Below are positions 12,139 to 27,500 of a stretch of DNA of 64,000 nt, in pieces (position 1 is the stretch's first letter; each line of letters begins with the position of its first letter). The stretch spans positions 63,196,911-63,260,910 of the forward strand of contig NC_090942.1 of the NCBI RefSeq assembly GCF_040807025.1, read 5' to 3'. The notes under the pieces were generated by a model, which made no database searches, was not told the DNA's origin, and saw nothing but the letters and a program-made list of their open reading frames with translations. The DNA comes from Struthio camelus. Lineage: Eukaryota > Chordata > Aves > Struthioniformes > Struthionidae. The position numbers and the translations under genes are program-made.

Positions 12139-15100
12139 GTGAGTTCGTTATTTGTACACTGGCTCCTGGGCCATTCCATGGGTGAGCAATTCCCTCATAG
12201 GATGCAGCTAATCCAATGTTCATAGGATGGACTGGCCTTACCTGCTCTTCTCCTGCAAGCATTCATTCCTGTTAACTTGAATAGGCATCTTTCTCTTAAA
12301 CTGAGGGTAGAAGAGATTTTGGAGCGTCCTTCCAGGCTGCATTACTTCACCGTGAAAAGCTTTTTTGAGTTGTATGAAATGATGGGCATGTTACTTGCAC
12401 ATGTGTTCAGCACTTCTTCATTAGGAATTTGTTTCTCTTGAAGCTTTGCCACTCAAAAACAGTTCCAAAAAAATCATTCAATTCAAAGTATGTTTGCAAA
12501 CTTTACATGAAATATGTCTTAGATTTGAAAGAAATCAGAATTCTTATTTCATAAACCTCTGTTTCCATTTTCTTTAGCTATCTTTTGCACATCTCAGTAA
12601 GTAGCAATAATTACATATTTGTGTGATAATATAAACATAACTATGTCCAAATGTCCCAGCTAAGATCCCAGGGTCATACAAGGTGCCACGTATGCACATA
12701 ATAAGAGAGAGTCTGTGTTCATAGCTTATCATCTAAATGGAAAGACAGCCTAAAGGTGTGAGAAAGGAAGAACGATGGCCACATTTTATAGCTGTGGAAC
12801 TGAAAAAGTGAAAGCTTAAGTGACTTGCCCAAAATTACACAGGAAGTTTGTTTCAGAGCCAGGAATTAAATCCATATATCAGAACGCTTATGCCAGAACC
12901 TCAGTGACAGAGCCATCCCATCTTTTTCAGAGGTTATTTTCTTTTAAATAAAGTCTACTGTGCCATAGGAATCATGAGGGTTGTTGTCCACAGTCACAGA
13001 GAAACCTTGTGTCCAACTCACCCAAGCGGTCACATTTTTTATTAAGCACACATAGTAGGTTTTTACAGCATCTTTCAGTTGTCAAAGATTGATGGTCAGT
13101 GTCATGCGCATGATTGCTACCACCAGCCAACAATCTTGGCATGGGATGGGGTGTGGGAATGTCATATTTAAGAAAATTTAATTTTGTGTTCTTTCCTGTT
13201 TTTCCATTTTGTTGCCAATCTCCGTCATTCCAGCCTTTTTCCACCTAGAATTAGTCCCTGTGTGGTAACTCCTTTTAAAGGAATATCTGCCCATTTCCCC
13301 AAAGAGCCAGCCTCAGGAACCTAGATTTTCTTGCTATGTAAAGCTGTTTCCAAAATTAGACCTCCCAACGGTTATCACAGCTCCACAGGGCTGTGCCCTG
13401 AGGTCAACTGCATTACAGCACAACTTAATTGAGCACAGTCAAATTGAACAGGAAACTTGTAGCCCAGACTAAAATCCCTTGGTGTTCACTCCGAAGAGTT
13501 GTTGCATGCCTTCAGTTTGTAGCAATACGGTTATAAAAATGAAAACTAATCAAGTGCAGAAATATGAGTTTCAGAAAACAGAGGGTACAGATGAGCAGAG
13601 TTTCTGTTTTGAGGCAGATTTCTTGGAAGGCCATGAAACTAAGCTGTCATAAAAGATGTCTTATAGGTAAAAGATCTGACAAGAAAAAGGGAAAAATCTA
13701 GGACAAAATTATGGGAATGCACCTGTCACATCTTTGTAATGAAGCTGAACAATGACACTTTTTTCTTAAATAGAATAAGGAAATTGACGTAAAATAAAGG
13801 CATTATCTTTAAAGTCTTTTAAGTGGCTGGCTCTGTTGTTCATTGTGAGGCTTCTTTCTGGAGTTTTTCATAGCCTGCACTTCCAGGACTTTCTCTTTCT
13901 GTCCCAGGACTAAGTGACCATTAAGTGGCAGCTTACTGGTCCTCTAATTGCAGAGTCAGCTGAAGCTGAAAGCAGTGTGACAATAAAGCACACACTGCAC
14001 CAAATCCTCAGCCAAGGTCACTACTTTATTATTTTTTTTCTCTCTCTCTCCATACACATGCCAACTGAGAATACATTCCTGTACTTTTCTATTTCTAACA
14101 AAAAAAAAAAGAAAGATCAAGAATAGATTTCATTTCATTCTACTTCAGTCATCTAAAAGATGGCTGTGTACTCTAGGACTCTTTTATAATCAGACTTCCA
14201 CCTCCACTCAGTGACTCATCCCACCTATTTAAGATACTACGCTAGGACAAGTTAAACTGCCCTCTGGAAATACCTGCTTCTCTCCTTTGACTATATAGTG
14301 AGCTTAGAAGACTGTCTTAGAGGTGCTTATAAATGAGGGATGCTTAACTTTGGATAACTCAAATTAGGTGAGATGAACACTCCCATGAGCAGGGCTATAC
14401 AGGACTGAGACAGGGCATATATATTTTTGTCAGGAATTCAACAAGGGCTCTAAAGCAAGCTCAATGCTAGTCTCTGAGACTCCCTACATTTTGGTGGTAG
14501 TCAATGTTTGGACACACAGTAGAGTGTTTTAAGTTGGATAAAAGAGAATATATGTACAAATTCTTCAAGTAGATGTAAATAAGCCTATCTTCTCTAGACT
14601 TTGAACTGGGGCTGAACTGTGTACTGGTTTAGATCCTATGCAGTCCCACTGAGGTCAATATTATTCAATGGGGAGTAGACCAGGGCAACATTTGTACTCT
14701 AATGCTCCCTAGTTTTTCCTGATTCTTCAATGAAAATGGCCCAGTCTCCTGCAGCTTTTGCAATAGTGACAGCAGCCACTGTTTCCCTCTATTCTTTTAT
14801 TTTTTTCCCTACTTCCGCTCCTCCCCCCACCCTTCATTCTGGTTCATGACTCCCACACTGTGTAAGAGATTTGTACAAATCAGGAGAGCCATTACCAGGG
14901 ACTGGCTATCACTTCCATAGCAACAATAGCATCACAAAAAAAATACAATACAAAACAACAAAAGGTCATTTTCTTTAGCCAGCATTTCCAAGAATGATCT
15001 CAATTTTCATGAAACAATGTTTATAAATTTGCTAACACCCTAGGGCCATGTCTGAGCAAAAATAACCATTTCTATAAGGTTCTTTGCCATCCTATTACTA

Positions 15101-15847
15101 CTTGTTTATCTTGAAACAGCTAAATATATTCCAAACCACAGTTCTGGATCCAAGCACCATCAAATCTAAGAGAAGCTTGAAGCCTGTGCCCAAATCTGGT
15201 TATATATATTTTTCTTTAGCTGATCTCTTTCTTTGTAAAGGGCTAAATGCTTCAAGAAATTGGCATGTCTTTCATATACATAGTCCATGCCAGGCATTTT
15301 GAACCGCAAGAGTAAGAATCTCTTTGCCTGTGCAGATGTTAAACTTCAGTACCAGAAAAAGTGTTGTTTTAGGAGGAGAGCAGGAGTCAAATATGGCTTA
15401 GGAGTCAGCATGGAGAGGCAGCATTTCAAGTTGTACCTTTTTAATAGGGACTAGAGAATATCTGGCTCATTCCATTAGTAAACAGCGTAACACAGAGGGC
15501 CACAGCCTCACCTTTTTCTCTGTGACTCCCCTCGAACCTCTGACACCTTTATTCTGAAGCAATTTATTTCTAAATTGGGATTAGAGCTCCTTTACATTTC
15601 ATGAGGTGTGTGAGGGATAGAGCAGTTCTGATGAACAGAACCCACCTTCTGAAGGGAAGAGAAAACAAAAAGCCTCCACACCTTGCTCTACATCCAGGCA
15701 CCAACGTTCAAGCACCATGTGTCTCAGTTCGATTTTTAGGGCAGTTGCCTGTGCTGGGGGTTTACACCCCTCTGCGAATCTGTAACTGTGGTAGAGAAGT
15801 ACTGCTTTTAATGAGGTGGGTCACCCAGAATGGCTTTTGCTTTTCAG
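12139..15847 (+). other. TH2 intron 6
   Basis: GTGAGT donor and TTTCAG acceptor. A worn MIR-like relic lies at about 12771-12905. The rest is unremarkable, with an A run near 14100. Confidence 0.8.
12771..12905 (-). repeat. MIR-like SINE relic, antisense
   Basis: The + strand reads as the complement of the MIR core: a TTTTATAGCTGTGGAACTGA stretch, then AAGTGACTTGCCCAAAATTA, then CAGAGCCAGGAATTAAA. These match in order the MIR phrases for 'bank of zeros, gaining CAAGTCACTT, then CAGAGCCAGGATT'. Identity is low, as expected for an ancient element. The subfamily cannot be set by eye. Confidence 0.6.
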
Positions 15848-15993
15848 GAAAGAAGTCTACAGGAAGCTGAGCAGCCTCTATCCTACTCACGCCTGTAAGC
15901 AGTACCTGGATGCTTTCCAGCAGCTGGAGAAACACTGTGGCTACCAAGAAGATAACATTCCTCAACTTCAGGATGTCTCCAGATTTTTAAAAG
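15848..15993 (+). CDS. TH2: TH2 exon 7: catalytic domain, followed by a GC donor
   Basis: This exon encodes residues 195-242. It contains KEVYRKL, LYPTHAC, the [10 protein letters not shown] stretch that lines the pterin site in the family, and ends DVSRFLK. The 146 bp length and phase 1 end fit the family exon. The base after the last coding G is not GT: the junction reads AAAAG then GCCAGT, so intron 7 must use a GC donor. If the exon is read on, a stop follows after four codons (GQSL), so splicing here is needed for a full protein. Confidence 0.93.
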
Positions 15994-17467
15994 GCCAGTC
16001 ATTATGAGCCATGGCTTATTTCAGGGTTTACTGGATACCTGTGTACACCACACACAGATCTGTCTTAAGGGACCCAAACAGTTGAGTAGAGCTGATTTGC
16101 TGTTGGAGTTCCCTCATGCAAAGTGAACTGTAGCACAGAGGAGACACTAATACAAGGCATATCTAGGGACCAAGCTGCAACCGAGTTTGTGCTTGCTTTG
16201 AAGTAGCTGCAGCTGGTAGACCTCTAACCAGCTAGCAACACCGTCACCATGACAGCATGCTGGTCAGCATGATTTTACCACCCAGTTTTTCTATAGGCTT
16301 AGCTGTATTTTGTCTTGCTATAACCATGCTGCTAGCAAGACCAAAACACAGGTATAGATACATACCTCTCATGTCTGCATTTTCCTGATGCTCAAAAAAG
16401 AATGGCAATGTGTGGCAATCTGCTCTTGAGGAGCATGATTTCCAGAAGGTCCTGCTAGTTGCTACAAGAGAGCTGCCTTGCAACACCACTGCTTCTTTCT
16501 GTATCTGTGGCACCACATGCCAGGCTGAACGTGTATCTAGCATGTGGTTCACACAACAGTGGAAAGGCCATGGTGCCACTCTGTGAAGACATGAGGACAT
16601 GGCCTCAGCTGGAAGGGCACATGGAAACACAAGACTGACCTACCTGCCTAAGCTGACTAGCAGAAGGCAGAGGAGAAGGAGAGTCTGCATTATTTTTATG
16701 AGGCCACAGGCTGGGTGCATTCCCAAGGCCAGGTGCTTTGTGTCAGCCAGCTGACTTACCAAGGATGATTAAGGAGAGGTAGCCTTTGAAGCCTCCTTTC
16801 TCCTTCATCAGCCACAGGGAGATATTCCAGAGAGCTGAGGGCATTTTCTTACTACGATGAAACAAGCAAACAAGTAAACAGTATGGTTTAACTTAAATAA
16901 ACTCAATTTAAACCTGGCCTTCAGGGAATCAAGTGAATTGCTCCTTGTATTAATAAGTGATACAAGTAAGTTTTCTTAACCTTTCTGTTGCTGAAAAGGT
17001 TTCTAAGATATTGTTGTCTTCAGAGAATATTAAGCCACTGATGACAAATTTTTAATTGCACCTGTAGCATAAGGGAGTGGAGGGGTGGGACATAAAAAGC
17101 ATCCCTCATGGGCATACCAGCACCGTCCCATTCAGCTGCAGCAACCTTTCTCTGTGGGCTGAGGTGGTTGCCAGGACCAGAAGTGAATGGAATTAGAGCA
17201 TAATGCTTCATTTCTGACATCATATAAAATCTAGATCCCTCCATGCTTTTCTCTCTCTCTCTGCCTTTACTTTCCGCCTTACTTGAGCCCCATCTCGGTT
17301 ACTTTTACACATCCCTCTACGGTGACTATCCTAAATCTTTGCTCTGAGTAGTCAAAGAAAGGCTACAGTAAAATAAAAATCCTGGTTTGTAGAAGTTTTT
17401 TATATGTTTTTCCCTTCTACTCAACTATCTATCTTCCTTCCTTCCTATACTAACTGGACTTATAAAT

Positions 17468-17650
17468 CACAGAATCACAGAATGGCTGAGGTTGGAAGGG
17501 ATCTCTGGAGATCATCTAGTCCAACCCTCCCTGCTCAAGCAGGGTTGCCTAGAGCACGTTGCCCAGGACTGTGTCCAGATGGCTTTTGAATATCTTCAAG
17601 GAAGGAGACTCTATAACCTGTTTGGGCAAACTGTTGCAGTGCTCTCAAGA
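17468..17650 (-). mobile_element. CR1 LINE 3' end, antisense, 5'-truncated
   Basis: It begins with two CACAGAAT octamers, the complement of the ATTCTGTG tail of CR1. The next bases are the classic CR1 3' end as seen from the other strand: GAGGTTGGAAGGGATCTCTG, then ATCATCTAGTCCAACC, then GAGCACGTTGCCCAGGA. The similarity ends near 17650, so this is the usual 5'-truncated copy of about 180 bp. It supports a sauropsid host. Confidence 0.93.
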
Positions 17651-17946
17651 AGGAGCTGATCTCAGCTTATCTCATTACATGCAGTAGCTGATAGCAGGGA
17701 CCTCCAGAAATCACGTGATGCTCATCTGGTTATCAATGACATTCACATTTTCTAACTGAATTAGCTGATTTCGGAGTGGGAGAATTTGGAACATTGTAAG
17801 AGTATCCCATAATATTACTATTTCTATTGCTCATGTTGGTTGATAGGATTTGATTCCCAGGAGTATGGGCCTGCTCACTTCTTTTGCAGATTCTGGTTCT
17901 AGATTTTCTCTTTGCTGTATAAATTGTCCTAAGCATGTGTGTGTGT

Positions 17947-17973
17947 GGGGGGGGGGTCGGCGGGGGGGGGGAG
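17947..17973. repeat. Two G10 runs after a GT repeat
   Basis: A short GTGTGTG stretch leads into ten G, then TCGGC, then ten G. This is a candidate G-quadruplex on the sense strand of TH2. Confidence 0.85.
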
Positions 17974-20329
17974 CAGTAAAAGTGATCATTCTGAAAATTC
18001 TGCTAATAATAGTTGGGAAGATGTTCATAGTGGATTTAATCTCACCTGCTATAAAGACAGGATGTCTGGTGTAAACTGATCATCCAAAGTACTTCCCTAA
18101 TTGGGCATGAGAATCAGGTACCCCAGAGGGTGTTTATTCCACCCTGGGGCAGGTGTCTAAGGTAAATGGAAAGAATAGCTCTTTGGAGTGCTGGTCTCAC
18201 CCTCCTTAAACTGTAGATAAAGCCTAGATATCTACATTAGAAGTTCTGTAAAAGATTAAGCGTAGATGGAACAAACATAAGAACTATTTTTACAGCTAGA
18301 TACAAAGCAGAGTAGGTAAGCTATTTTAGTCTCATTATATAGGGCTTTGAATTGATATCCTTGTTATTATCAATGATTCTGTCTAATAAGATTATTTAAC
18401 CATGCAAAGTACTTTTTAGGGCACTGTAAAGGTTGACACTATTGCAAGATCCCTTTTTCACAGATCCAGTCCAAGTCAGAAACATTTGCAAGGCCTGCAA
18501 AGCTATGTTAAAGACTGTCTCATGCTAGTCAGCCACTGGAGAAGGGTGGGGTTTATAAGGATTTCTTCTGATTTATTACTAATTTGCGTGACTTTTGCCA
18601 CCACCTTCAGCAAGGGCAGAGCTTTTTGTTCTTTACAACTTGAATTAATTATGTGCTTAGGCTCCTTCCTGTGTTATGGGTATGCAGTGCTGCTTTGCCT
18701 CAACCAAACTCTAGGCTGTGACGTGTCCCTCAAAATGCCCCCGTGTACAGTGGAAGTATATCAGTTACTACCTCCCATGTGGAGATGCATAGTGCATTTT
18801 TCCCATTGCTGGCTTGCCCTGGGTGAGCGTTGTAAGCTCTGCACTGTCCCACTGTTCCAGTTAGGATCAAAATCCCAGCATGTATCTTCATTGCCTCCAA
18901 TGGACTGAACCATGCTTTAGCACATGTGATAGTAATTCTTTTTTGTAATAAACTGCGGGGATGCGGAGAGAGAGGGGAACATACTGGAGGGGAAATGACT
19001 ATGCTATAACCAGCTCACACACCCAGATAATCTTCCATCTTCTCTACTCAGCAATGTCTGCAAACTGTGCTGAGCAATTCCTTTTGACTTTAATACAAGC
19101 TGGACTACAGATCCAGATCTGTCTGGTATCATCTGGTTTTGTTGTGAGGTTGGTGCAAATAGAAATGAACTCTACAGCCTAAGTATTCCCTAATTACCTA
19201 AAGGGAACGTAAAGAGTTAAGCACGTGACATTGTCACATCACAAGAGTTTTTCTAAAGAGTTAACTAGATGAACCTAGGCACTTCTTTCTTTCTAGGAAA
19301 GATGTTCGGACTTAGGCATTCATTGCCCTCCACAGCTGGAAGAAATTACAGCCAGTGAACTCAAGCAAGCTCACGCTACAATGCACAGGCCTGTACGTAT
19401 GAGCTTTCTTAGACCAAGAATTAAGTCTTACAGATCATTTTAGATCAACTGTTCAAGACCTCCTCTTCAACTCTCTTTGACTTCAGAGGTCTTTGGGCAG
19501 TATGTCCAGTCATCCACACCCTCAATTCTTTACTGATTGCTGATTTTATTGTGCAGTAATAAAACAAAAGTTCAGATTCTGCAAATATTACCTTCAACAG
19601 ATGACTTTTTCCTACAGCTTTTTAGGCAACTTGCCAAGGCTGTTTCATCAGCAGACTATCTGATTCACTGGCCTATATTTAAAAAGGGCATCTAAGGGAG
19701 CACAAGCTGTAATTTTCATTTCCCTCCTGCTCCTCTAACATGGATGTTAAAACAATACAAATTTCTCTAGCCTTCTTCAAAACTTCCTTTCAAAACTGAG
19801 TTACTTTGGGCTAAACTCTGAGCCTGAGAGAAGTGAAAACTGCACCATCTGAAAAATATATCAGGCCAGCACCACGCTCCAAGACAACCAGGTTCTGAGC
19901 TTTTTGAGTTCCTCTGGATTGGCATAGTCCTGCACTGGCAGTAAGGTAGTAACCTTTGTGTGCCAGCTCCTGGCCAGTGCTAAGGAGGCATAGTTGATGG
20001 TCTTCCTATCTCCCACAATGCCCTGCTTTCTTAATTAGGTGTGGGGGGGAGAATAGTAAGCTGCTTTACGGCCCCTTTACGTTCCCCTGGTTGATGCCTT
20101 TGCTTAGCATGTAGATGAAGACATAATCTCCATAGATTTATTTGCTGTTCAGTTTTTAGGCTGCTCTGTACCCACTCCTTTTGAATTAGGTTCAGCAATA
20201 GAAGATAACCAAGGCAAACACTAACCACCAATTCCATCATCCTGTCAGGTAGAAGCATTTCTTGCTGTCCAGCCTTCTTTGTCCTGTACAGTTTCAGGTG
20301 TTTTTTGTCATTTGTATTTTTTCAAGTGA

Positions 20330-20369
20330 AGGCTTTCTTTTCTTTCTTTTCTTTTCTTTTTTTTTTTTT
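20330..20369. repeat. T-rich TTTTC simple repeat
   Basis: Units of TTTC and TTTTC run into a T tract. It is low-complexity sequence within intron 7. Confidence 0.8.
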
Positions 20370-21512
20370 AATATGAAAAGTGCTAGTAGCCAGACAGAGT
20401 AAGACAAGAAACACTGGAAAAAACATTAAAACCAAACCTAAACAAATCTTGCAAATGGCTTGGTTTCTGGGTGGGATTTCTTTTGTTTGTTTACATAAAA
20501 TAAATTAGGTTCCAGGCTTCATGACACAATAGAATATGGATAGGGAAGGGAGAATAAAGACTTTTTTGATTTTTTTTTAAATGTAGTTTTATTCTTTAAA
20601 GTAGATGAAATGGCATTTATGGGAGCTGGGAACGCAACACAGATTTTGAATACAGGACTTCAAAAAGATTATCATTGGCTCTCTTTTAAAGCAGTGATTT
20701 TCAATTTTCTCAGCTTTACAGACCACCAACGTGTTTCCCATGGAAATGCAGATTCTGCTGACTATAGGACTTAATTTTGTTAGTCATCTCTTGCAGACCC
20801 TTTCATAGTAATGCAGGAATGCCTGGGGCAACACTGATAGCACAAGCTGAAATCATCATGCAAAAACTCCGTATTATTCTAACCTGTTCTATGGACCTAC
20901 ACAAAGTGAAACAGATATGATCATATCACTTGGAGAGTGTGCAGTTAGCTCTAGATAAACATCACAGCAAACAAATCAGAGGGGAAAAATAGGAGGTGAG
21001 AGCACTGATGGAAACTCGGATGTTAAATGTTTAAGGGCCGGATTTTGGTGCCCTTACCTCTAAAGAGGACCTTTCTGCTGTCTCTCCTGAGTGCTCCCAT
21101 TCTAATGAAGTCCAGACGGAAAGATAAAATGGACAGTAAGCTTTGCCAGTAGTGAGCTAGTGTTTACACTTGGAGCATGCCTAGATAGATTGCAATGAAG
21201 TTGAATAGTATGCTCCAATTTCACTACCCAGGGGTACTTTGACCTAGGTCTGCTGAGGAACCATGATCCACCCTGTCTTTGACAGTACCAGGTAGCAGTG
21301 GCTTCAGAGAAAGGAATAAGAAACTGCAGGAGGGAGCCAAACAGTAACTTAGCATCAGGGAATGGCTAGAAATGGCCTGATGGCCTCAGAAGAAGCAGAG
21401 GTCGGAGATGGGGGGTGTTCCATGCCAAACTCTTGTTTATCTTGTCCATGTACTATACAGCAAATGAAAGAGAATCCAATGATTAGTAAAATAGACAGAG
21501 ACTGAAAACGCC

Positions 21513-21665
21513 GGTTCTATTTCCTGTTCGACCATAGTGCTCCTGTGTGACATGACACAGATCATTTACATGTGGGAGACTGCAGGTACCTGTATGTAAA
21601 TATGGCAGAAATGTAAACTGGGAGTGGCACTATTTCCATACCTCACATAAATTTATGTGAATAAG
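21513..21665 (+). repeat. MIR-like SINE relic, sense
   Basis: Phrases in MIR order are visible: CGGTTCTATTTCCTG, then CTCCTGTGTGACATGA, CAGATCATTTAC, then CATACCTCACATAAATTTATG and GTGAATAAGC. They correspond to the MIR run from 'GGTTCTAATCCTG' through 'TGTGTGACCTTGGGCAAGTCACTT' to 'CCTACCTCACAGGG'. Heavily diverged, so the call is tentative. Confidence 0.5.
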
Positions 21666-21884
21666 CACAGGATGGGTGATGAGGTGATATGATGTTACAG
21701 TAATTGGACCCATAACAGCATGGGCATACACTGACAAGGACAAGCCAAGACAGTCCTATTATCCTTAGGTGGACAGAGCTGCTGTAACAGAGCATGAAGG
21801 GTACCTGAAACTGCTTACCTGGAGTGAGATTGTCATGTAATTAACTCTAGAATTTCCTAAATCCTGTCTCACTTTCTTGTGCAG

Positions 21885-22020
21885 AAAAAACAGGTTTCCA
21901 GCTGAGACCAGCTGCAGGACTGCTGTCTGCTCGTGACTTCCTTGCCAGCCTAGCATTTCGTGTCTTTCAGAGCACACAGTATATAAGGCATTTCTCTTCT
22001 CCTATGCATTCCCCAGAACC
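21885..22020 (+). CDS. TH2: TH2 exon 8: catalytic domain, substrate side of the active site
   Basis: This exon encodes residues 244-287, with split codons for Glu243 and Pro288. It carries [32 protein letters not shown] and PMHSPEP, almost identical to TH. In the family this region provides active-site aromatic residues and contacts to the amino acid. One change stands out: residue 272 is Ser (codon AGC at 21971), where TH, PAH and TPH all have Cys in the FQCTQYIRH or FHCTQY motif. The acceptor is GTGCAG and the donor is GTAAGT. Confidence 0.96.
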
Positions 22021-24528
<2,508 letters not shown>

Positions 24529-24585
24529 GATATTGGACTGGCTTCTCTTGGATCATCTGAAGAGGAGATTGAGAAACTGGCCACA
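24529..24585 (+). CDS. TH2: TH2 exon 10: catalytic domain
   Basis: This exon encodes residues 312-330, DIGLASLGSS followed by EEEIEKLAT, a clear match to the family DIGLASLGA motif. It has 19 whole codons, phase 0 at both ends. The donor is GTTAAG, with a second GTACAG five bases further that would break the frame. The acceptor TTTAG is preceded by a TTGC repeat in place of an ordinary pyrimidine tract. Confidence 0.94.
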
Positions 24586-27500
24586 GTTAAGTACAGATGG
24601 CAGTTTAATTTCAGAGGCAAAAACCAAGGGTTTCACTGCATATCCCTCACTGTGCAGAGGAGGCTCCTCTCTAGTGTCTCGGATTAGGCATACAAAAATG
24701 GGAGCACCAGAAAGATCTTCTCTTCTCCTAGTCCACAGTTTAGGGCTAGACTGGAGATGGGGGGGACCCCAGAAGCACGTGAGCATCTGAGGAAACGCTT
24801 ATACGTTTTGCTTCCATATGAATATATTCCTGAAGCCGAGTTGCTACAATTTCAGTCACAGGAGAGTCCTGACTCACTTTCCAGATTCCCCAACTGAGTG
24901 GATACTCAGTGTGATTCCTATATTTTCTCCTAAACAAAAGAGGTGCAGGGGACTGTTGGAATCCAATGCACCAATGCACCCCGTATCCATTAATCTCATA
25001 AAACAGGAGAGCTCTTAAAAGCAATTTGAGAGCAACTACTGTCATTTAGTTTGGAGTTACTAGCCTGTAAACATCTGCCAGAACAATTCAAGCAACTCCT
25101 AACTGTCATTTTAACTTGGTCTGAGAGTGGGCTGTGGGCCAGATGACTTTTTCTGATAATGGCAGACACTTCCCGGACTTGATAATGTTTGCAGTGGAGG
25201 AGACGGTAGGAGCCTTTATCCATTCATACAGCTAATATGCACAGCAAGGATGAGCTGAGGTTCATTCAGGAAAGTAGGTGGATGACAGGAGACTGTGATT
25301 CCTGAATTTCCTCATCCAGCCCACAGCCATGCTCATAGTGTGGTGGAATGAGGGCACTGTGTGAAAGACCTTATGGCTCACCTAAAATATATCTGCAAAT
25401 GCCCTTCCGTGCTTCAGGACTAGGCAAAACTAGTGGTATTTTAGAGCTGGGAGACTATCCCAATCATACAGGCCCTGGGTTGGTGGAATGAGGGAACTAT
25501 ACGGGAAGAGGCAGTGGCATGTTCATAGTTGCTCTACAGTTACCCCTCTCTGGATCTGGAGAGGCTGAAGTAAGATTAAGATTCATGTTTTGGCTAGGGC
25601 TAAAAGAATGATGGGTCCCAGGGGAGCTATTTTGCACCATTATGCAGATCTTGGTGAGACAGGGTGAAAGTCCTATTTTGTTAGAGCCTATGGTTCATAT
25701 AGTGTTCCTCTGCAAGCACCACTCCCTGGCCCCCGGCTGGCTAGGGCTAGACTGGAGTTAGGGTTAAGGTTAGCAGAATGATGGGACCCAGATAGAACAT
25801 TTTCCTCGTACTATCTAAGCTTTGGGGAGGTAGATTGAGGCAATCTTTACAAAAGAGCAACCATGAATTCAAAGACCATGGGGACCCAGTTCTGTAAGTG
25901 CCATTGAAGTATTCTGAATAGTAAATATATTCTGAATTAATCTTTTGAACTTTAATTGTTTAAGTTAGAGATCTAATATAGGCTTATTGTTTAGGTCCCT
26001 TCACTACATATTGAAGGTAGAGAAGAACCTGCACTATATTCTCTACCCCAACATAGATGCCTAACATAAACTCTTCTTTTTCTCTGGAAGTTTCCATCAT
26101 TCTCCACTTACTATAAAGAGAATGTAGGAAACTAGCTTAGATGATAAGCTGACACTTTAGCTAACTAAAATTTTATTAAATGAATCTCAACTTCACTCGT
26201 TGCTATGGTCTATAGTTGCAAGATAAACTTTGAAATGCAATTATTTCATTCAGCTGCTGGACTATTCTAGGCAGATGGATCTGAGTACAGGAGACTTGAA
26301 ATTGTCAGCGTTCATGTTGTCCCCAGAGTACCATTAATACCATGTCTGGTGCCCTATTAAAACAGTGAGGGCCAAGAACTTAATTAACTCAAAGTCAAAG
26401 ACATGATATTTGAGGAACTACCAAAAAGGATCCCTCATCCTAGGACATTGCCCCATTTCCCATTCTCCCTTCAAAAATACCTTCTGCAAAATGAGGAGAT
26501 CCTCAAAAGACTTATCACTAGGAAATAATAAGTACCAGTAATATTAATACAATAAGAATAGAGAATTATCATCTAAATTGTAGAAGCAGCTCAGAATTCT
26601 GCAAGAAGAAATATCATGGCATGTTGCCTTTTAATTGTAAATTTTCCAGCTAAAATAAGTCACCCAATCCGGAGATGTGTAACAAAGACAGTGGGGTAAA
26701 GAAAGAGAAAGATTGTGAGAGGCAGAATAGGCAGGATAATATAGAGTTCTACATTGTTTTACAAAGTACCTGCAGCTCTTTGAGAAAGGTGTTGCGATCG
26801 CAGTGCTTATCCAGCACTGAGGTGAGGCAGCAAAGAGCTGTGTATCCCTAAAGGAACCCTGAAGAGTTGTGACACAAAGCCATTTTCTTGAAATGTCTCC
26901 TGTTTTCCATGTTTTGGGCAACTTCTTTTGCACAGCAGCTATCCAGAAGCTCATAGGTGAGAAGGTGTCTAGAACTGGTTCTTCACTGTCCATTTTCTTA
27001 AATAGTATGGTAAAAGAAGCACTAGCAGGTTGGCAAAACAGATAAATGTCTTTATCCCATTACTGTGCAGCAGGCAAAGGCAATATGGTCCTAATTACAT
27101 TTATTGCAAGAATAGCCCACACAGACTTATCTTTATTTTCTATTGCAGTATGGTAAAGATGGAGATGACATAATCTTAAAGGGACATTGCTGCTAAGGGA
27201 TAAGTCATTCTTCAATCCTGCTGAATGCTGCCATAGAGAGAAAGGATGAGGGAACTTGAGCTTTCAAGGACCTTTTCTAAGGTCCCAAACCTGCAACAGG
27301 GGTCTCCCAGTGCCTTTGAGGACTATGCATTGAAATCTGATAGGTTATTCTGCTGCTCATGGCTAACATGATGCATGGTAATTTGTAACATCTTTCAAAG
27401 CAAGAAAGGGATACGACTTTATGATTTTATTTACCTATTTAATGATCATTAACTTTTTTTTTCTTTTTTTGGTAATGAAATTGGGAAGCATAACTGGTTT

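Larger units (their letters stand above)
15994..21884 (+). other. TH2 intron 7, a GC-AG intron
   Basis: This is the longest intron. It starts GCCAGT rather than GT and ends GTGCAG. No in-frame GT donor is near the exon 7 end; the nearest GT (four bases on) would shift the frame. It holds an antisense CR1 tail, two long G runs, a TTTTC repeat and a MIR-like relic. Confidence 0.85.

Noticed and set aside
19295..19395. Exon-like stretch after a TTTCTAG acceptor in intron 7
   Set aside because: The translation matches no part of the hydroxylase, and exon 7 joins exon 8 in phase without it.
27140..27190. CTATTGCAG acceptor followed by TATGG in intron 10
   Set aside because: The bases that follow do not encode the YWF motif; the true exon 11 is at 27697.
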